Source of the DNA: Hydrogenophaga sp.
GTDB lineage: Bacteria; Pseudomonadota; Gammaproteobacteria; Burkholderiales; Burkholderiaceae_C
Assembly: GCF_011772445.1 (NCBI RefSeq)
Contig: NZ_WVZN01000047.1
Coordinates: 58,785 to 112,642 of the forward strand
Direction of reading: 5' to 3'
DNA: 53,858 nucleotides
The notes under the pieces were generated by a model. That model had not been told where the DNA came from, ran no database searches, and saw nothing but the letters and a program-made list of their open reading frames with translations. Shown here one piece after another: positions 7,636 to 15,935 of the stretch (positions are counted from its first letter, which is position 1; every line of letters begins with the position of its first letter). The translations under genes and the position numbers were made by a program.

Positions 7636-9195
7636 ATGAACCAGAAACAGAAGACCTCCTCCCTCCGCCGCCACCCCTGGCGCACCGCGCTCATCGCGTT
7701 GGCGGGCCTGGCCTTGCTGGGCGGCGGCGGCGCGGCCTGGTGGTTCCAATGGGGCCCTGGGGCCAGAAAGGAAAGCACCTACATCACCGCCACCATCCAG
7801 CGCGGCGACATCGAGGACCAGGTGGCGGCCACCGGCTCGCTGCAGCCGCGCGACTACGTTGACGTGGGCGCGCAGGTGTCCGGCCAGTTGCGCAAGCTGC
7901 ACGTGGAGGTGGGCACCGAAGTGAAGGAGGGCGACCTGCTCGCCGAGATCGACGCCGAGACCTCGCAGGCCCGCGTGGACGCCAGCCGCGCGCAACTGCG
8001 CTCGCAGCAGGCCCAGATGGCCGAGCGCGAGCTCAACCTGGTGAAGGCCGAGCGCGACCTGCAGCGCCAGAAGAACCTGATGGCCGAGGAGGCCACCACC
8101 GCCGAGGCCCTGCAGAACGCCGAAACGGCCGCGCGCACGGCGCGCGCGCAGATCAATTCATTGAAGGCGCAGATGGAGCAGGTGCAGGCCAGCATGCGGG
8201 TGGAAGAGGCCAACCTCAAGTACACGAAGATCTTCGCGCCCATGGCGGGCACGGTGGTCAGCATCACCGCGCGCCAGGGCCAGACGCTCAACACCAACCA
8301 GCAGGCGCCCACGCTGCTGCGCATCGCCGACCTGTCGGTGATGACGGTGCAGACCCAGGTGTCCGAAGCCGACGTGAGCAAGCTGCGCCAGGGCATGCCG
8401 GTGTACTTCACCACCCTGGGCGGGCAGGGCCGGCGTTACTACGGCGAACTCAAGAAGGTCGAGCCCACGCCGACGGTGACGAACAACGTGGTGCTCTACA
8501 ACGCGCTGTTCGAGGTGCCCAACCCCAACCGCAGCCTGATGACGCAGATGACCGCACAGGTGTTCTTCGTGGTGGCCGAGGCACGCGACGTGCTGGTGGT
8601 GCCGATGTCGGCGCTGACCCTGCAGCGCGGCGGGCCGGCGGGCCGCGAGCGCGCGGGGCAGGGCGGTGGCGCCAACGCACCCGTCGTGGCGAACGCCGTT
8701 CCGCCGTCGGCCGCGGCGTCGCAGGCCGACAAGGGCGCCTCGCCGCCCGCGGCGGCCGCTGAACCCCGGCGCATGGACCGAGCGGCATTCGAGGGTCTCT
8801 CGCCCGAGGAACGTCAGCGCTTGCGTGAGCAGCGCCGCGCCCAGCGTGAAGCGGCCGGTCAGGGCCGCGACGGCGCGGCCACGCCGTCCGCCGCCGCGCA
8901 GCCCGGGCCCGCCCCGCGTGGCGCGCGCGGCCCCCGCCAGGCCAAGGTCAAGGTCATGAAGGACGACGGCACCATCGAAGAGCGCGAGGTCACCATCGGC
9001 ATCAGCAACCGCGTGCACGCCGAGGTGCTGTCGGGCCTGAAAGAGGGTGAGCGCGTGGTGGCCGGCACGCGCGAAACCGAGCCGCGCAACAACAGCAGCA
9101 ACCAGCAAGGCTCGCCCCTGGGCCAGCAGGGCATGCGTGGCCCTGGCGGCCCGGGTGGCCTGCCGATGGCCGCGCCGGCCGGAGCCCGCCGATGA
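7636..9195 (+). CDS. macA: MacA-type periplasmic adaptor of an ABC efflux pump
   Basis: The 519-residue membrane-fusion protein would link the MacB-like transporter to the outer-membrane factor. It has an N-terminal anchor helix (18-37), a lipoyl/barrel-sandwich half ([20 protein letters not shown], 58-77), a long coiled-coil hairpin (about 105-195), the second lipoyl half ([19 protein letters not shown]) and beta-barrel and membrane-proximal domains. Residues about 331-434 are a low-complexity insert rich in Ala, Pro, Arg and Gln within the membrane-proximal part. The C-terminus is also Gly/Pro-rich, making it longer than E. coli MacA (about 370). The ATG at 7636 is chosen because it precedes the n-region and anchor helix. 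It overlaps macB by 4 bp. Confidence 0.88.
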   Translation: MNQKQKTSSLRRHPWRTALIALAGLALLGGGGAAWWFQWGPGARKESTYITATIQRGDIEDQVAATGSLQPRDYVDVGAQVSGQLRKLHVEVGTEVKEGDLLAEIDAETSQARVDASRAQLRSQQAQMAERELNLVKAERDLQRQKNLMAEEATTAEALQNAETAARTARAQINSLKAQMEQVQASMRVEEANLKYTKIFAPMAGTVVSITARQGQTLNTNQQAPTLLRIADLSVMTVQTQVSEADVSKLRQGMPVYFTTLGGQGRRYYGELKKVEPTPTVTNNVVLYNALFEVPNPNRSLMTQMTAQVFFVVAEARDVLVVPMSALTLQRGGPAGRERAGQGGGANAPVVANAVPPSAAASQADKGASPPAAAAEPRRMDRAAFEGLSPEERQRLREQRRAQREAAGQGRDGAATPSAAAQPGPAPRGARGPRQAKVKVMKDDGTIEEREVTIGISNRVHAEVLSGLKEGERVVAGTRETEPRNNSSNQQGSPLGQQGMRGPGGPGGLPMAAPAGARR

Positions 9196-11198
9196 CACAG
9201 CTGCCCGCCGCCCCCGACGCTGCGGTGCTGCCTTCGGGCACGCCGCCCGAGGCGGTGCTGCCCCTGATCGACCTGCGCGGCATCACCAAGACCTACCGCA
9301 ATGGCGAGCTCGCGGTCGAGGTGCTGCACGGCATCGACCTGCAGATCTACCCGGGCGAGCTGGTCGCCATCATGGGCGCCTCGGGCTCGGGCAAGTCCAC
9401 GCTCATGAACATCCTGGGTTGCCTGGACAAGCCCACCACCGGCACCTACCGCTTCATGGGGCGCGACGTGTCCGAGCTGGAGCGCGACGAGCTCGCCGAG
9501 CTGCGCCGCGACGCCTTCGGCTTCGTGTTCCAGAGCTACAACCTCATCGCCACCGGCACGGCCACCGACAATGTGGAGGTGCCCGCGGTCTATGCCGGCG
9601 TGCCGCCGGCCGAGCGCCACGCGCGCGCCGCCGAGCTGCTGGAGTCGCTGGGCCTGGGCGAACGCGCGCACCACCGGCCCAACCAACTGTCGGGTGGCCA
9701 GCAGCAGCGCGTGTCCATCGCGCGCGCGCTCATGAACGGCGGGCGCGTGATCCTGGCCGACGAACCCACGGGCGCGCTGGACAGCAAGAGCGGCGCCGAC
9801 GTGATGGCCCTGTTGAAGGACCTGTCCGCGCAGGGCCACACGGTGATCCTCATCACCCACGCGGCCGAGGTGGCCGCGCACGCGCACCGCGTGATCGAGA
9901 TCAAGGACGGCGACGTGGTGGCCGACCCCGGCCCGCGCCCGCCGCAGGGCGAGGCCGCGCAACTCGCGCGCGACTGGACGCCGAGGCGCGGCCGCATTTC
10001 GCACCTGGGCGACGTGGCCGAGGCCGCCAAGACGGCGCTGCGCGCGCTGCGCGCCAACGTGTTCCGCGCCATCCTCACGCTGCTGGGCATCGTCATCGGC
10101 GTGGCCTCGGTGATCGCCATGCTGGCCATCGGCGACGGCGCCAAGCAGCAGGTGATCGACCGCATCAGCGCGATGGGCTCCAACCTGCTGCTGGTGCGCC
10201 CGGGCGCGCCCAACCAGCGCGGCTTCCAGAACATCGCCACCCTGGTGCTGGCCGACGTGCAGGCCATCGACAAGGAAGTGCCCAACGTGCTGGCCGCCGT
10301 GCCCGAGCAGACCAGCAGCGTCACGCTGCGCTTCGGCGAGTCCGACTATTCCAGCAGCGTGCGCGGCACCTCGACCAAGTTTCCGCTGGCGCGCCAGTGG
10401 CCGGTGGCGCGCGGCACCTTCTTCAGCGAAGAGGACGAGCAGGAATACGCCACCGTGGCCGTGCTCGGCCAAACCGTGGCCAAGGCCCTGTTCCCCGGCG
10501 GCCAGGAGCCGCTGGGCCAGTACATCCTGGTCAACAACCTCATCTTCCAGGTGATCGGCGTCATGAGTGCGCGCGGCGCCTCGCCCAACGGCGACGACCA
10601 GGACGACATCGTCATGGTGCCGTACGCCACGAGCCAGCTGCGCCTGTCGGGCCAGCGCTTCCTGCGCAACGTCACCGTGGCGGTGCAGGACGTGAGCCGC
10701 ATCGACGAGACGCAGTCGGCGGTGGAGTCGCTGCTGGCCGAGCGCCATGGCGTGATCGACTTCCAGATCCGCAACATGGCCTCCATCATCGACACCGCCA
10801 CCGAGACGCAGAACACCATGACGGTGCTGCTCGGCTCCATCGCCGCGATCTCGCTGCTGGTGGGCGGCATCGGCATCATGAACATCATGCTGGTGAGCGT
10901 GACCGAGCGCACCCGCGAGATCGGCATCCGCAAGGCCATCGGCGCGCGCACGCGCAACATCCTGCAGCAGTTCCTCATCGAGGCCCTGGTGGTCTCGGCC
11001 CTCGGTGGCGTCATCGGCGTGTTCGTCGGCCTGGGCGTGGCCGCCGTGGTGGGCGCCACGGGCACGGCCGTGCAGTTCTCCGTCGCGCCGGTGGTGTTGG
11101 CCTTCGGTTGCGCCTTCGCCACCGGCCTCATCTTCGGTTTCCTGCCGGCGCGCAAGGCCGCGCGGCTGGATCCTGTCGTTGCCCTGTCCTCCGAATGA
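9192..11198 (+). CDS. macB: MacB-type ABC transporter (fused ATPase-permease)
   Basis: The 668-residue protein has the usual MacB plan. An N-terminal ATPase carries Walker [11 protein letters not shown] (61-70), signature LSGGQQQR and Walker [14 protein letters not shown]. The first transmembrane helix comes after residue 280 ([18 protein letters not shown]), followed by a large periplasmic MacB_PCD domain and three C-terminal helices (the FtsX domain, with [20 protein letters not shown]). It would drive export of macrolides, siderophores, peptides or lipopeptides by mechanotransmission with MacA and an outer-membrane factor, all present in this operon. It overlaps both neighbours by 4 bp. 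Substrate cannot be read from sequence. Confidence 0.92.
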   Translation: MTQLPAAPDAAVLPSGTPPEAVLPLIDLRGITKTYRNGELAVEVLHGIDLQIYPGELVAIMGASGSGKSTLMNILGCLDKPTTGTYRFMGRDVSELERDELAELRRDAFGFVFQSYNLIATGTATDNVEVPAVYAGVPPAERHARAAELLESLGLGERAHHRPNQLSGGQQQRVSIARALMNGGRVILADEPTGALDSKSGADVMALLKDLSAQGHTVILITHAAEVAAHAHRVIEIKDGDVVADPGPRPPQGEAAQLARDWTPRRGRISHLGDVAEAAKTALRALRANVFRAILTLLGIVIGVASVIAMLAIGDGAKQQVIDRISAMGSNLLLVRPGAPNQRGFQNIATLVLADVQAIDKEVPNVLAAVPEQTSSVTLRFGESDYSSSVRGTSTKFPLARQWPVARGTFFSEEDEQEYATVAVLGQTVAKALFPGGQEPLGQYILVNNLIFQVIGVMSARGASPNGDDQDDIVMVPYATSQLRLSGQRFLRNVTVAVQDVSRIDETQSAVESLLAERHGVIDFQIRNMASIIDTATETQNTMTVLLGSIAAISLLVGGIGIMNIMLVSVTERTREIGIRKAIGARTRNILQQFLIEALVVSALGGVIGVFVGLGVAAVVGATGTAVQFSVAPVVLAFGCAFATGLIFGFLPARKAARLDPVVALSSE

Positions 11199-12649
11199 AC
11201 ATGAAACACCCCCGCCGCGGCGAAGCCGCGACCCCCTCAAGGGGGCAACACCTGCGGCCCGGCAAAGCCGGTTCCGCGGTGTTCCTCGCCATGTTGCTGC
11301 AAGCCTGCGCCGTCACCCAGGACCCGGCGCGCGGCCCCGTGGTGGACATGCCTGCGCAATGGGACGCCACCGCCGCGACGGCGGAGGCACCCGCGCTCAC
11401 CACCGCCTGGTGGCAGGGCTTCGGCTCGCCCGCGCTGGTGCAACTGCTGGACGAAGCCCAGGCCGGCAGCGCCGACCTGCGCATCGCGATCGAGCGCATG
11501 CGCCAGGCCGACATCGCCCTGCAGCAGGCCGGCATCGCGCGCCTGCCCTCGGTGGGCGGCAGCCTGAGCACCTCCACTGGCCGCAGCGATGCGGCGGACA
11601 CACCGTCCACCTCGCGCGAATCCACCAGCGCCGGCCTGTCGGTCAGCTATGAACTCGACCTGTGGGGCCGCATCGCGGCCGGCGTGCGCGCGGGCGAGGC
11701 CTCCTTCGCCGCCAGCCAGCACGACTGGCGCACCGCGCGCCTGACGCTGCTGTCGGGCGTGGCGTCCAACTACTTCCTCTGGCTCAACACCAGCGAGCGC
11801 CTGGACATCGCGCGCCAGAACCTGGAGATCGCCGAGCGCGTGCTGCGCATCGTGGAGGCGCGCCAGCGCAACGGCGTGGCCACCGCGCTGGAGGTCTCGC
11901 AGCAGCGCGCCACCGTGCTGTCGGCGCGCACCGCGCTCATTCCGCTGGAGCTGCAGCAGCGCCAGACCGCGTCGGCCCTGGCCCTGTTGCTGGGCCGCGT
12001 GCCGCAGGGCTACGCGCCCGCCACCGGTGAGTTCGCGCAGCTGCGCGTGCCCACGCTCGCGCCGGGCCTGCCGTCCACGCTGCTCACGCGCCGGCCCGAC
12101 CTGGCCTCGGCCGAGTCGCAACTGGCCGCGGCCGACGCCAACGTGGCCGCCGCGCGCGCCGCGCTGCTGCCCAGTGTGTCGCTCTCGGGCTCGGTGGGCC
12201 TGGGCACCTCGGCGCTGCTGAGCCTGGCCGATCCCACGCGCAGCGTGTCGCTGGGCCTGTCGCTCGCGCAGTCCATCTTCGACGGCGGGCGCCAGCGCCT
12301 GCAGGTGCGCACCACCGAGTCGCAGCGCGTGGTGCTGATCGAGAACTACGGCAAGACCATCCGCACCGCCTTGAAGGAAGTGGACGACGGCCTGGGCAAC
12401 CTCTCGCGCAGCGAGCGGCAGGAGTCGCTGCAGCGCGAGCTGGTGGCGCAGGCGCGGCGCTCGCTGGAGCTGGCCGAGCTGCGCTACCGCGAGGGCAGCG
12501 GCGACCTGCTGTCGGTGCTGGACGCGCAGCGCACGCTGTTCTCGGCGCTGGACGCGCTGTCTACGCAGAAGCTGTCGCGCCTGACGGCCGCGGTGGATCT
12601 GTACAAGGCGCTGGGCGGCGATTGGGTCGCCAGTCCTTCCCTGTCCTGA
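11195..12649 (+). CDS. Outer-membrane factor lipoprotein (NodT/OprM family) of the MacAB pump
   Basis: The 484-residue TolC-like channel lipoprotein has two OEP repeats, the YELDLWGR motif in the first and [11 protein letters not shown] in the second, which is standard for the NodT family. The start overlaps the macB stop (ATGA). The n-region of the signal peptide (about residues 7-28) is encoded by a copy of the dispersed palindromic repeat. The hydrophobic part and lipobox ([11 protein letters not shown]) follow it, giving an unusually long 39-residue leader. An in-frame GTG at 11279 would remove the repeat but leave no positively charged n-region. The -2 residue of the lipobox is Gln, which is atypical. 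It completes a tripartite exporter with MacAB. Confidence 0.85.
   Translation: MNMKHPRRGEAATPSRGQHLRPGKAGSAVFLAMLLQACAVTQDPARGPVVDMPAQWDATAATAEAPALTTAWWQGFGSPALVQLLDEAQAGSADLRIAIERMRQADIALQQAGIARLPSVGGSLSTSTGRSDAADTPSTSRESTSAGLSVSYELDLWGRIAAGVRAGEASFAASQHDWRTARLTLLSGVASNYFLWLNTSERLDIARQNLEIAERVLRIVEARQRNGVATALEVSQQRATVLSARTALIPLELQQRQTASALALLLGRVPQGYAPATGEFAQLRVPTLAPGLPSTLLTRRPDLASAESQLAAADANVAAARAALLPSVSLSGSVGLGTSALLSLADPTRSVSLGLSLAQSIFDGGRQRLQVRTTESQRVVLIENYGKTIRTALKEVDDGLGNLSRSERQESLQRELVAQARRSLELAELRYREGSGDLLSVLDAQRTLFSALDALSTQKLSRLTAAVDLYKALGGDWVASPSLS
11232..11283 (+). repeat. Dispersed palindromic repeat, copy B (inside the outer-membrane-factor gene)
   Basis: CCCCCTCAAGGGGG (11232-11245) is followed by AACACC (11247-11252) and GGTGTT (11278-11283) flanking the conserved core with CCGGC AAA GCCGG. 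It is nearly identical to copy A over its length, in opposite orientation. It lies in frame within the signal-peptide region of the outer-membrane factor. Confidence 0.8.
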
Positions 12650-12683
12650 CGGTGCGACGCACTCGAAAAGGAGGGCAGTTCGC

Positions 12684-12714
12684 TGCTTTATCTAAATGAG
12701 AATAGTTATAATTT
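12684..12714 (+). promoter_or_regulatory. Fur-box promoter of the PepSY/DUF2271/ApbE operon
   Basis: A perfect -10 (TATAAT, 12707-12712) lies 17 bp from a weak -35 (TGCTTT, 12684-12689). The Fur-box-like AAATGAGAATAGTTATAATT covers 12694-12713 and so includes the -10. The region is strikingly AT-rich against its surroundings. A transcription start near 12719 would put the 5' end only a few bases before the GTG start at 12722. Confidence 0.6.
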
Positions 12715-12721
12715 GCAAACT

Positions 12722-13384
12722 GTGAACACCCGGTCAGACGCCCTCGCCAAACCTCCCTCGGCCGCCCCGGCGGCGTCCAACCGGGCCTATTGGCTCAAGA
12801 CCCTGCACCAGTGGCACTGGATCAGCTCCGCGCTGTGCCTCATCGGCATGCTGCTGTTCGCGTTCACCGGCATCACGCTCAACCACGCGGCCGACATCCC
12901 GGCCACGCCGGTGGTGCAGACCAGGACCCTGGAGCTGCCCGCCGAATTGAAGGCCGCGCTGACCGTGAAGGACGACGAGCCCGCCAACGCCGCGCTGCCG
13001 CCCGATGTGCGCGCCTGGCTGGGCCGCGAGCTGGACCTGAGCCTGCCCACCACCGAGGCCGAATGGTCGCCCGAAGAGGTCTACCTCTCGCTGCCGCGTC
13101 CCGGCGGCGACGCCTGGTTGCGCATCGAGCGCGAGAGCGGCGCGGTGGAGTACGAGCGCACCGACCGCGGCTGGGTCTCCTACTTCAACGACCTGCACAA
13201 GGGCCGCCACACCGGCCTGGCCTGGAAGTGGTTCCTCGACGTCTTCTCGGTGGCCTGCCTGGTGTTCTGCATCACCGGCCTGTTCATCCTCAAGTTCCAC
13301 GCCAGCGCGCGGCCCAGCACCTGGCCCATGGTGGGCGCGGGCCTGGTGATCCCGTTGTTGCTCGTGATCCTCTTCATCCACTAA
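12722..13384 (+). CDS. PepSY-associated transmembrane protein (iron-regulated)
   Basis: The 220-residue inner-membrane protein has a first helix near residues 33-53 (SALCLIGMLLFAFTGITL), a periplasmic PepSY-like segment (about 55-150) and two C-terminal helices. Histidines bracket the helices (LHQWHW, LNHAAD, DLHKGRHTG) and are candidate haem ligands, as proposed for PepSY proteins. It probably passes electrons across the membrane to periplasmic partners in the same operon. The GTG at 12722 is preferred to the TTG at 12713, because the predicted transcription start lies between them; the message would be nearly leaderless. No downstream start keeps the first helix. It precedes the DUF2271 gene by 14 bp. 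Confidence 0.75.
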   Translation: MNTRSDALAKPPSAAPAASNRAYWLKTLHQWHWISSALCLIGMLLFAFTGITLNHAADIPATPVVQTRTLELPAELKAALTVKDDEPANAALPPDVRAWLGRELDLSLPTTEAEWSPEEVYLSLPRPGGDAWLRIERESGAVEYERTDRGWVSYFNDLHKGRHTGLAWKWFLDVFSVACLVFCITGLFILKFHASARPSTWPMVGAGLVIPLLLVILFIH

Positions 13385-13398
13385 GGAGCTTCCGTCTC

Positions 13399-13911
13399 AT
13401 GACGACCATCCGTTACGCCGCCGCGCTCACCGCGGCCGGCCTCGCCTGGCCCGCCGTGGCCGCCGACATGGCGCTCAAGGTCGAGATCCCGCGCCTCACC
13501 GTCGCGGAGTACCACCGCCCCTACGTGGCCATCTGGATCGAGAAGCCCGACCAGTCCTTCGTGAGCAACCTCGCGGTCTGGTACGACATCAAGCTGCGCA
13601 ACAACGAAGGCACCAAGTGGCTCAAGGACATGCGGGCCTGGTGGCGCAAGAGCGGGCGCGAACTGTCGATGCCCGTGGACGGCCTGAGCGGCGCCACGCG
13701 CGCGCCCGGCGAGCACAGCGTGCAGTTCAACGACGCCGCTCTCGGCAAGCTGGCCCCCGGTGAGTACACCGTGGTGCTGGAGGCCGCGCGCGAGGTGGGC
13801 GGACGTGAACTGGTGAAGGTCCCCTTCGTGTGGCCACCCAAGGGCGCCACCACCACGCAGGCCAGCGGCCAGCACGAACTCGGTGCCGTCAGCGTCACCG
13901 TCAAACCCTGA
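13399..13911 (+). CDS. DUF2271 periplasmic protein with a flavinylation motif
   Basis: The 170-residue protein has a signal peptide (1-21, ...WPAVA) and the DUF2271 hallmarks VAIWIEKPDQSFV, LAVWYD and a KWLKDMRAWWRKSGRE stretch. Residues 94-100 read DGLSGAT, which fits the ApbE acceptor motif (D-x-x-S/T-G-A-T/S). T100 is therefore the predicted covalent FMN site. An ApbE gene lies two genes downstream in the same operon. The protein is probably a flavinylated periplasmic redox carrier accepting electrons from the PepSY membrane protein. A good AAGGAG Shine-Dalgarno precedes the ATG. Confidence 0.75.
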   Translation: MTTIRYAAALTAAGLAWPAVAADMALKVEIPRLTVAEYHRPYVAIWIEKPDQSFVSNLAVWYDIKLRNNEGTKWLKDMRAWWRKSGRELSMPVDGLSGATRAPGEHSVQFNDAALGKLAPGEYTVVLEAAREVGGRELVKVPFVWPPKGATTTQASGQHELGAVSVTVKP

Positions 13912-13937
13912 ACCCCAGACCCGATCGGAGCCCCCGC

Positions 13938-14801
13938 ATGAAGAACATGTCCCTTCGCGCCCGCGCGCTCGCCCTGGCCGCCGCCGCCAGCTTCGTCCTC
14001 CCCATGGCCGCGCACGCGCACCGCGCCTGGTTGCTGCCCTCGGGCACCGTCTACTCGGGCCAGCAGCCCTGGGTGAGTGTGGACGCTGCCGTCTCCAACG
14101 ACATCTTCTATTACGAGCACAACGCGGCCGGCCTGGACAACCTCGTCGTCATCGCCCCCAACGGCCAGCCCGTGCAAGCCGAGAACCAGGCCAAGGGCCG
14201 CTACCGCAGCGTGTTCGACGTCAAGCTCGAGCAGCAGGGCACGTACCGCATCGCGCTCGTCAACGACGGCATGATCGCCAGCTTCAAGGTCGGCAACGAG
14301 ACCAGGCGCCTGCGCGGCGACGCCGAGTCGCTGGCCAAGGAGATCCCGGCTGGCGCGACGGACCTGCGCGTGAGCCAGAACAGCAGCCGCGTGGAGACCT
14401 TCGTCACGCGCGGCAAACCCAGCACCGACGCGCTCAAGCCCACGGGCAAGGGCATCGAACTGGTGGCCGTGACGCACCCGAACGATCTGGTGGAGGGTGA
14501 TATGGCCACCTTCCGCTTCCTCGACAACGGCAAGCCCGCTGCGGGCTACTCGGCCACGATCATCCTGGGCGGCCTGCGCTACCGCAGCGAGCTCGGCGAG
14601 ATCCGCATGGACACGGATGCCAATGGCGAGATCAAGGTGAAGTGGCCGGCCGCCGGCATGTACTGGGTGAACGTGGCGCCCCCGCGCCCGCCGCGCGTGG
14701 AAGGCGCGCCGCCCGCCGCGCCCACCGGCCCGGCCGGCACGCTGGCCGAGCCGGTGCGCCGCTCGAACTACAGCCTCACCCTGGAAGTTCTTCCGGACTG
14801 A
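13938..14801 (+). CDS. DUF4198 periplasmic protein (Ig-like, iron/nickel-associated family)
   Basis: The 287-residue protein has a signal peptide that ends in AAHA, so the mature chain would begin with His (HRAWLLPSGTVYSG). The body is the DUF4198 beta-sandwich pattern (WVSVDAAVSNDIFYYEH, ELVAVTHPNDLVEGD, GMYWVNVAPPRP). Members are widespread beside TonB-dependent receptors and PepSY/ApbE genes, and are thought to bind metal or metal complexes in the periplasm; the exact role is not known. It lies 26 bp behind the DUF2271 gene and has a GGAG ribosome-binding site. An intergenic repeat separates it from apbE. Confidence 0.7.
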   Translation: MKNMSLRARALALAAAASFVLPMAAHAHRAWLLPSGTVYSGQQPWVSVDAAVSNDIFYYEHNAAGLDNLVVIAPNGQPVQAENQAKGRYRSVFDVKLEQQGTYRIALVNDGMIASFKVGNETRRLRGDAESLAKEIPAGATDLRVSQNSSRVETFVTRGKPSTDALKPTGKGIELVAVTHPNDLVEGDMATFRFLDNGKPAAGYSATIILGGLRYRSELGEIRMDTDANGEIKVKWPAAGMYWVNVAPPRPPRVEGAPPAAPTGPAGTLAEPVRRSNYSLTLEVLPD

Positions 14802-14827
14802 GCCCACCCCTGCCGCGCTTCGCGCGA

Positions 14828-14879
14828 CCCCCTCAAGGGGGCGGCGGCTGCGGCCCGGCGAAGCCGGTTCCGCGCCGCC
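14828..14879 (+). repeat. Dispersed palindromic repeat, copy C, with compensated stem changes
   Basis: CCCCCTCAAGGGGG (14828-14841) is followed by arms GGCGGC (14843-14848) and GCCGCC (14874-14879) around the conserved core. Compared with copies A and B (AACACC/GGTGTT), four base pairs of the outer stem have changed on both sides and pairing is kept. It lies within the operon, 37 bp before apbE. Confidence 0.75.
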
Positions 14880-14915
14880 CCCGATGGGGCACCTCGAGCG
14901 TGGCGCCCGCCTTCC

Positions 14916-15935
14916 ATGACCCGCGTGCTGGTTCCCGAACGTATTGCTGGCGCCGCGCCCCTGCTGGGCGCGCGCGTGCAGCGCCTGCGCGGCGAGAGCA
15001 TGGGCACCACCTGGCAGGTGCTGTGGGCCGATCGCGACGCGGCGCGCCATGAGGCGGTGCGTGCCGCCGTCGAGGCCGAGCTCGGCCTCGTCGTGGCGCA
15101 GATGAGTACCTGGTTGCCCACCTCGGACCTGGAGCGCTTCAACGCGGCGCCGCCCGGCATGCGCCGCGCGCTGCCCGAGGCCTTCGCCGAGGTGCTCGCG
15201 GCCGCGCTGTGGCTGGCCGAGGCCTCGTCGGGCGCCTTCAATCCGGCCGCCGGTGCGCTGGTCAACCTCTGGGGCTTCGGTCCCGCGCCGCGCTACACCG
15301 ACCCGGGTTTCGTGCCGCCCGGTGCCGATGCCGTGCACGCCGCGCTGGCCGGCACCGACTGGCGCGCGCTGCGCTTCGACGCGGCCGCGCGCGAGGCGAC
15401 GCAACCCGGCGGCCTGCGGCTCGACTTCTCCGCCATCGCCAAGGGCCACGCGGTGGACCGCGTGGCGCGGCGCTTGGGCGAACTCGGCATCGCGCACGCG
15501 CTTGTTGAGGTGGGTGGCGAATTGCGTGGCCAGGGCCTGCGGCCCGACGGCATGCCCTGGTGGGTGGATCTGGAAACACCGCCCGTGGCCGCAGGCCACG
15601 CCGTGCCGCGCGCCACGCGCGTGGCGCTGCACGGGCTGTCCGTGGCCACCTCCGGCGACTACCGCCGCGCCTACCTGCACGGCGGCCAGCGCCTGCCGCA
15701 CAGCATCGACCCGCGCACCGGCCAGCCCGTGGCGCACGGCCTGGCCTCGGTCAGCGTGCTGCACGCCGAGTGCCTGTGGGCCGACGCCTGGTCCACCGCA
15801 CTCACCGTGGCGGGCCGCGAGCAGGGCCTGGCCCTGGCCGAAGCGCACGGCATCGCGGCCCTGTTCGTTCAACGCGAGGCCGACGGTTGCCTCACCGAAA
15901 CCCTCACGAGCGCGATGGAGCGCCTTGCTGGATGA
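14916..15935 (+). CDS. apbE: FAD:protein FMN transferase (ApbE)
   Basis: The 339-residue enzyme cleaves FAD and attaches FMN through a phosphoester to Thr/Ser of target proteins. The motifs MGTTW (29-33), LDFSAIAKGHAVD, VEVGGELRGQG, VATSGDYRR and HSIDPRTGQPV are the conserved FAD- and Mg-binding elements of ApbE. The protein starts directly with the domain. No signal peptide or lipobox is seen, although most characterised ApbE proteins act in the periplasm. Upstream the frame is open through the repeat copy C but has no start codon before 14916. The likely substrate is the DUF2271 protein of the same operon. It overlaps the reductase gene by 4 bp. Confidence 0.88.
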   Translation: MTRVLVPERIAGAAPLLGARVQRLRGESMGTTWQVLWADRDAARHEAVRAAVEAELGLVVAQMSTWLPTSDLERFNAAPPGMRRALPEAFAEVLAAALWLAEASSGAFNPAAGALVNLWGFGPAPRYTDPGFVPPGADAVHAALAGTDWRALRFDAAAREATQPGGLRLDFSAIAKGHAVDRVARRLGELGIAHALVEVGGELRGQGLRPDGMPWWVDLETPPVAAGHAVPRATRVALHGLSVATSGDYRRAYLHGGQRLPHSIDPRTGQPVAHGLASVSVLHAECLWADAWSTALTVAGREQGLALAEAHGIAALFVQREADGCLTETLTSAMERLAG

